Assembly (NCBI GenBank): GCA_017853515.1 | Contig: JAFMJK010000084.1 | Coordinates: forward strand, 1 to 8,389 | DNA length: 8,389 bases | Source of the DNA: Chthoniobacterales bacterium | GTDB lineage: Bacteria; Verrucomicrobiota; Verrucomicrobiia; Chthoniobacterales; JACTMZ01 | Direction: 5' to 3' | Shown: in pieces, positions 5,820 through 8,389 of the stretch | How positions within the stretch are numbered: position 1 is the first letter of the stretch | Layout of the letters: each line of letters starts with the position of its first letter | Made by a program: the position numbers and the translations under genes | Notes under the pieces: model-generated | Told to the model about the DNA's origin: nothing | Seen by the model: the letters and a program-made list of their open reading frames with translations, nothing else | Databases searched by the model: none

Positions 5820-7081
5820 AAAGCAGCCGCGACGCCACCGCCAAACGCGGGGCGATCTACCGTCCTTCCTCTGCGGGCTGGCAGAAGTGGGGCGAGGACG
5901 CGGACGGTGCGCGCGTGCTGCAGGGAGAAGCTCCGGAGCTTTCCGATTTGCAGCCCGCGGCCGGCGGCATGATCGCCGTGCCCGTGCGGCGCGCTTTCTC
6001 GATTTGCCTTTGGATTCCGGCCGACGATCCCTCCGTTTTCCGCGATCTCGTTCTGACCCAACTCGAGATGCGCGGTCTGGCCGGGCGCACGCGTGACGAG
6101 ACGTCTTTTGCCTGGCAGGAGATCGCGCGCACCGACAACGAAGCGCTGGTGCAAGTCACGGTCCTGCCGGCGCATCTCGCGCCCCGCTACTGGCACGGCG
6201 AAGTCACGGAATACGCGGTCTCGCCCGCCTGTCTGCCCCTCGACGCGGATGCCGTGTCCATCTGGCGCGAACAGGGGACTTGGGTTGCGGCCGTGACGCG
6301 CGGAGGGAAGCTTCTTCATTTTCAATCTCTCGCCGAGCCGTCGCCCGACGGCGCCATGGCACTGGAAATCTGGATGATGCTCTCGCCCCTCGAGGCGGGA
6401 AACATGCTCGATACGCAGCTCCCCGTCGTTTTCTACCGCCAGGAGGGCGACGGGTTGGACCTCGCGGCCTGGAAGCAATCGGGAGCAGAAAACGATGGCG
6501 AGCGCGATTTTCCCCCGCCGGTCAGGCCGGCGCCGCTCGACTGCATTCCGATCGCGGTGCGACATCTGCAGGCCGAGAAAAAGAAGAGCGCGCAGCAACA
6601 GCGTTTCGCCTTCGCCGGCGCGGCGGTTTATCTCGCGCTTGTTTTGGTTCTCGCCGGCCAGACGCTCTGGTTGCATTGGAATGCGCGCAAGTTGCAGTCG
6701 GAAATCGAAAGTCTGGCGCCCGCCGTGACGGCAACCAAAGACGCGATGGACAAATGGCAGGCTCTGCAGCCCGCGTTGGAACCCTCCAATTATCCGCTCG
6801 AAGTTCTTTTCCAGACGGCACGCCTGTTGCCCAAAGACGGCGTCCGCCTCACGCTTTTCGAGATGAACCTGGACCGCGTGCTCATCCAGGGCGAAGCGTC
6901 GACCTTGGCCGCCGCGATCAAGTTCCAGGACGATTTGGAAAAAAACACGGAGCTGGAAGGCCTCTACGAGTGGACGGCCGAGACACCCAAGCAACTGCCC
7001 ACCGGAAGCACGCGCTTCCAGATCGACGGGACCCGCCGGGGGTCGTCCGCGGAGAAAACCAATGAGAGCGCTGACATCTAA
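5816..7081 (+). CDS. gspL: GspL-like T2SS assembly-platform protein
   Basis: GspL is a bitopic inner-membrane protein whose cytoplasmic actin-like domain recruits the GspE ATPase and whose periplasmic ferredoxin-like domain pairs with GspM; it corresponds to a PilM-PilN fusion in type IV pili. From GTG 5816 the product is 421 residues. Residues 1-263 are a mixed alpha/beta soluble region with no signal peptide (strands such as AFSICLWIP, LVQVTVLPA, TWVAAVTRGGKLLHF). One membrane segment, FAFAGAAVYLALVLVLAGQT, lies at about 264-284. A heptad-like stretch follows (NARKLQSEIESLAPAVTATK), then a small alpha/beta domain with VRLTLFEMNLDRVLIQGEAS, as in PilN/GspL. Sequence identity to classical GspL is too low for me to pick out nucleotide-binding residues. 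The call rests on topology, length, and position between gspK and a GspM-like gene. It overlaps gspM by 20 bases. Confidence 0.82.
   Translation: MKSSRDATAKRGAIYRPSSAGWQKWGEDADGARVLQGEAPELSDLQPAAGGMIAVPVRRAFSICLWIPADDPSVFRDLVLTQLEMRGLAGRTRDETSFAWQEIARTDNEALVQVTVLPAHLAPRYWHGEVTEYAVSPACLPLDADAVSIWREQGTWVAAVTRGGKLLHFQSLAEPSPDGAMALEIWMMLSPLEAGNMLDTQLPVVFYRQEGDGLDLAAWKQSGAENDGERDFPPPVRPAPLDCIPIAVRHLQAEKKKSAQQQRFAFAGAAVYLALVLVLAGQTLWLHWNARKLQSEIESLAPAVTATKDAMDKWQALQPALEPSNYPLEVLFQTARLLPKDGVRLTLFEMNLDRVLIQGEASTLAAAIKFQDDLEKNTELEGLYEWTAETPKQLPTGSTRFQIDGTRRGSSAEKTNESADI
7051..7054 (+). promoter_or_regulatory. Shine-Dalgarno site for gspM inside the gspL 3' end
   Basis: GGAG (7051-7054, preceded by C) lies seven bases before the ATG at 7062, a normal spacing. 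It is embedded in the last codons of gspL, supporting the start chosen for gspM and the 20-base gene overlap. Confidence 0.6.
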
Positions 7082-7604
7082 AGAACGCCGCCTGCTCTTC
7101 GCCTTGTTGGGCGCGCTGTTTCTGCTGCTCAATGTGGTGGCCTTGAAAACTTTTCTCGGACGCCGCGCCGCGCTGCAGGCCAACATCGCCACCCTCGAAG
7201 CGGAACTCATGCAAAGCCGCACCGTGCTCGGGCAGAAGGATTATTGGACCGAGCGCGCCCAATGGCTGGAATCGAACCAACCGACCGACGACATGACGAC
7301 GGTCGATGACGACAACCGTTTCATCGAATTTGTCGAGAGCACGGCGAAGGAGAGCGGTTTGGCCTACACCCGGCGCGGCGGCGGCCCTGTTTCCTCGGAA
7401 GGGCGTCCTTACGCCGAGGTCTTCGATGCCTCGACGGTGAAAGGCAACATGAAGTCGCTCGTCGAGTGGCTTTCGAAATTGCAGCAACCGAAGGAATTCC
7501 GCGCGATCAAGCAACTGCGCGTCAAAAGCGGCGAGCCGCCCGAAGTCATCTGCGACATCGAGGTGGCGCGCTGGTTCCGGCCGGTGGGAGGGCAGGCGCC
7601 GTGA
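7062..7604 (+). CDS. gspM: GspM-like (PilO-like) T2SS assembly-platform protein
   Basis: GspM is a small bitopic inner-membrane protein that dimerises with the periplasmic domain of GspL; PilO is its type IV pilus counterpart. The 180-residue product has a short basic N terminus (MRALTSKERR), a membrane segment at about 11-28 (LLFALLGALFLLLNVVAL), a coiled-coil-like stretch at about 35-65 (RAALQANIATLEAELMQSRT), and a small alpha/beta region. That region starts RFIEFVESTAKESGL, contains FDASTVKGNMKSLVEWLSKL, and ends in a strand, VICDIEVARWFRP. This is the ferredoxin-like layout of GspM/PilO, and the segment with VKGNMKSLVEWLSKLQ resembles the PilO/GspM pattern in which a short helix follows a strand. 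Identity is from topology, size and position after gspL, not from strong sequence signatures. Confidence 0.78.
   Translation: MRALTSKERRLLFALLGALFLLLNVVALKTFLGRRAALQANIATLEAELMQSRTVLGQKDYWTERAQWLESNQPTDDMTTVDDDNRFIEFVESTAKESGLAYTRRGGGPVSSEGRPYAEVFDASTVKGNMKSLVEWLSKLQQPKEFRAIKQLRVKSGEPPEVICDIEVARWFRPVGGQAP
7586..7592 (+). promoter_or_regulatory. Strong Shine-Dalgarno site for the C-like gene
   Basis: GGGAGGG (7586-7592) lies eight bases before the GTG at 7601, the best ribosome-binding match in the cluster. It fixes the start of the last gene at a GTG that overlaps the gspM stop by four bases (GTGA). Confidence 0.7.
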
Positions 7605-8389
7605 AAAATATTTTTGCGAGCATGACGGTGTTCTCGGCCGTCCTGGCGTGTTCTTTGCACGGTTCCGAGGACGCGGGCAAGATGCTCAAGGTTCCGCCGG
7701 CCGGCGACCGGCCGGTCGGTGACGTCATGCCTGCGTCGGAATCCAAAGAAGCACCATCGGCTCCCTCGCCGCCGGCTTCTCCTTCCGCCGAACCCGGGCA
7801 GACAACACCGCAGGCTGAAGCGGATCAGGTTGGTCCTTCCGCCGAGGCGATTGTTCCCGAGCCGTATCCGGTCTCGCGCTACGCGTCGCTGTGGGAAAAC
7901 TCGCCCTTCCAGATCGAATCGATCGCACCGCCGCAGCAGTCGGAAGGCTTGGCGCAGCGCTTTGTCTTGGGCGGTATTCTCCGCGAAAACGGCGAGCCGG
8001 TCGTGTGGGTTCGCGAGCGCGCCACCCAGCAATCTTACAAGGTGGCGCGGAATTCGACTAATAACCTCGGCCTTTCGCTCGTTGAAGTAAGCGAGACAAT
8101 GGAAAAGCAAAGCGATGCCACAGCTACCATCCGTCTCGGCGACGAGCTGGGGGTGATCAAATTCGACGTGGCAGCGGCCGGAGCATTGCCCGGGATGCCT
8201 ATGCCGCCTCCCATAGCGCGGCCACCAACCATGCCGACGCAAATCCGTCCCGCCCAACCCTTCCCCGGCGCGGTGCCTGGCCAGGCGGGAACCACCATGC
8301 CCGGTTTTCCTGGGCAGCAGATCCCGGTCAATCCAGCCATTGCCCAACCCGGCATCGTGCCTCCTGTGCCCGGCCCCGGCGTGCCGCAG
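7601..8389 (+). CDS. GspC/PilP-like periplasmic connector, 3' end outside window
   Basis: The frame runs from GTG 7601 to the last base, 263 residues with no stop, so it is 3'-partial. The N terminus (MKNIFASMTVFSAVLACSLHGSE) is a short signal sequence. VLAC at 14-17 is a lipobox-like site, though Leu at -2 is not ideal; signal peptidase I cleavage a few residues later is the alternative. Residues about 31-90 are a Pro/Ala/Ser/Glu-rich linker. Residues 91-190 form a compact probable beta domain: RYASLWENSPFQI, QRFVLGGILRENGEPVVWV, YKVARN, LGLSLVEVSE, ATIRLGDELGVIKFDV. The pattern of SPF, a strand with LGGI, a second strand, then a hydrophilic turn and closing strands recalls the HR domain of GspC and of the lipoprotein PilP, which contact the secretin N0 domain. 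From about 196 to the edge it is Pro/Met/Gly/Gln-rich. Location directly after gspM matches pilP after pilO. The function is inference; a species-specific secretin partner is the main alternative. Confidence 0.68.
   Translation, partial: MKNIFASMTVFSAVLACSLHGSEDAGKMLKVPPAGDRPVGDVMPASESKEAPSAPSPPASPSAEPGQTTPQAEADQVGPSAEAIVPEPYPVSRYASLWENSPFQIESIAPPQQSEGLAQRFVLGGILRENGEPVVWVRERATQQSYKVARNSTNNLGLSLVEVSETMEKQSDATATIRLGDELGVIKFDVAAAGALPGMPMPPPIARPPTMPTQIRPAQPFPGAVPGQAGTTMPGFPGQQIPVNPAIAQPGIVPPVPGPGVPQ

Noticed and set aside
5795..7222. 475-codon minus-strand open frame opposite gspL
   Set aside because: Longer than gspL but Arg-rich, without any domain, and antisense to a tightly overlapping K-L-M gene chain with good start signals.
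7409..8347. 312-codon minus-strand open frame opposite the gspM end and the C-like gene
   Set aside because: Would overlap both genes almost wholly; the plus-strand frame has a strong ribosome site, signal sequence and beta domain.
1..8389. CRISPR arrays, tRNA or rRNA genes, insertion sequences, attachment sites
   Set aside because: No spaced direct repeats, tRNA-like cloverleaf, transposase motif or terminal inverted repeats were seen; the window is almost wholly occupied by protein genes.

Overview
The window is a GC-rich bacterial chromosome segment with dense, same-direction gene packing. A fragment of a respiratory complex I gene lies on the minus strand at the left edge. The rest is one long plus-strand cluster that encodes most of the inner-membrane and pseudopilus parts of a type II secretion system (T2SS) or a close relative. 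The host is diderm, since a T2SS needs an outer membrane. The divergent protein sequences, the scarcity of Shine-Dalgarno motifs in the left half and the unusual gene order suggest a member of the PVC group (for example Verrucomicrobiota). That placement is an inference, because no rRNA or marker phylogeny is available here.

Layout: (1) 1-658, minus: the N-terminal 219 residues of NuoH, open at the left edge. (2) 659-764: a divergent intergenic region with a weak candidate nuoH promoter and two inverted repeats. (3) 765-2787, plus: two genes of unassigned function, a membrane-anchored TPR-like protein and an exported protein with probable jelly-roll (galactose-binding-like) beta domains. (4) 2840-5819: five pseudopilin genes in the canonical order gspG-H-I-J-K. 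(5) 5816-8389: an assembly-platform block of GspL-like and GspM-like proteins and a third protein with a GspC/PilP-like layout, which runs off the right edge.

The genes appear to form one operon. From gspH onward almost every junction is a 4-base GTGA or ATGA stop/start overlap (H/I, I/J, J/K, K/L, M/C-like), and L/M overlap by 20 bases. GspG would form the body of the pseudopilus and GspH/I/J/K its tip. GspL and GspM would anchor the cytoplasmic ATPase to the inner-membrane platform. The last protein would reach the outer-membrane secretin. Genes for the ATPase (GspE), the polytopic platform protein (GspF), the secretin (GspD) and the prepilin peptidase (GspO/PilD) are not in the window.

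The most interesting points are: the C-like protein has a PilP-type build (short cleavable or lipoprotein signal, Pro-rich linker, small beta domain, long Pro-rich tail); the order L-M-C-like at the 3' end resembles pilM-N-O-P rather than the usual gspC-first order; and two exported or membrane accessory genes of unknown function head the cluster.
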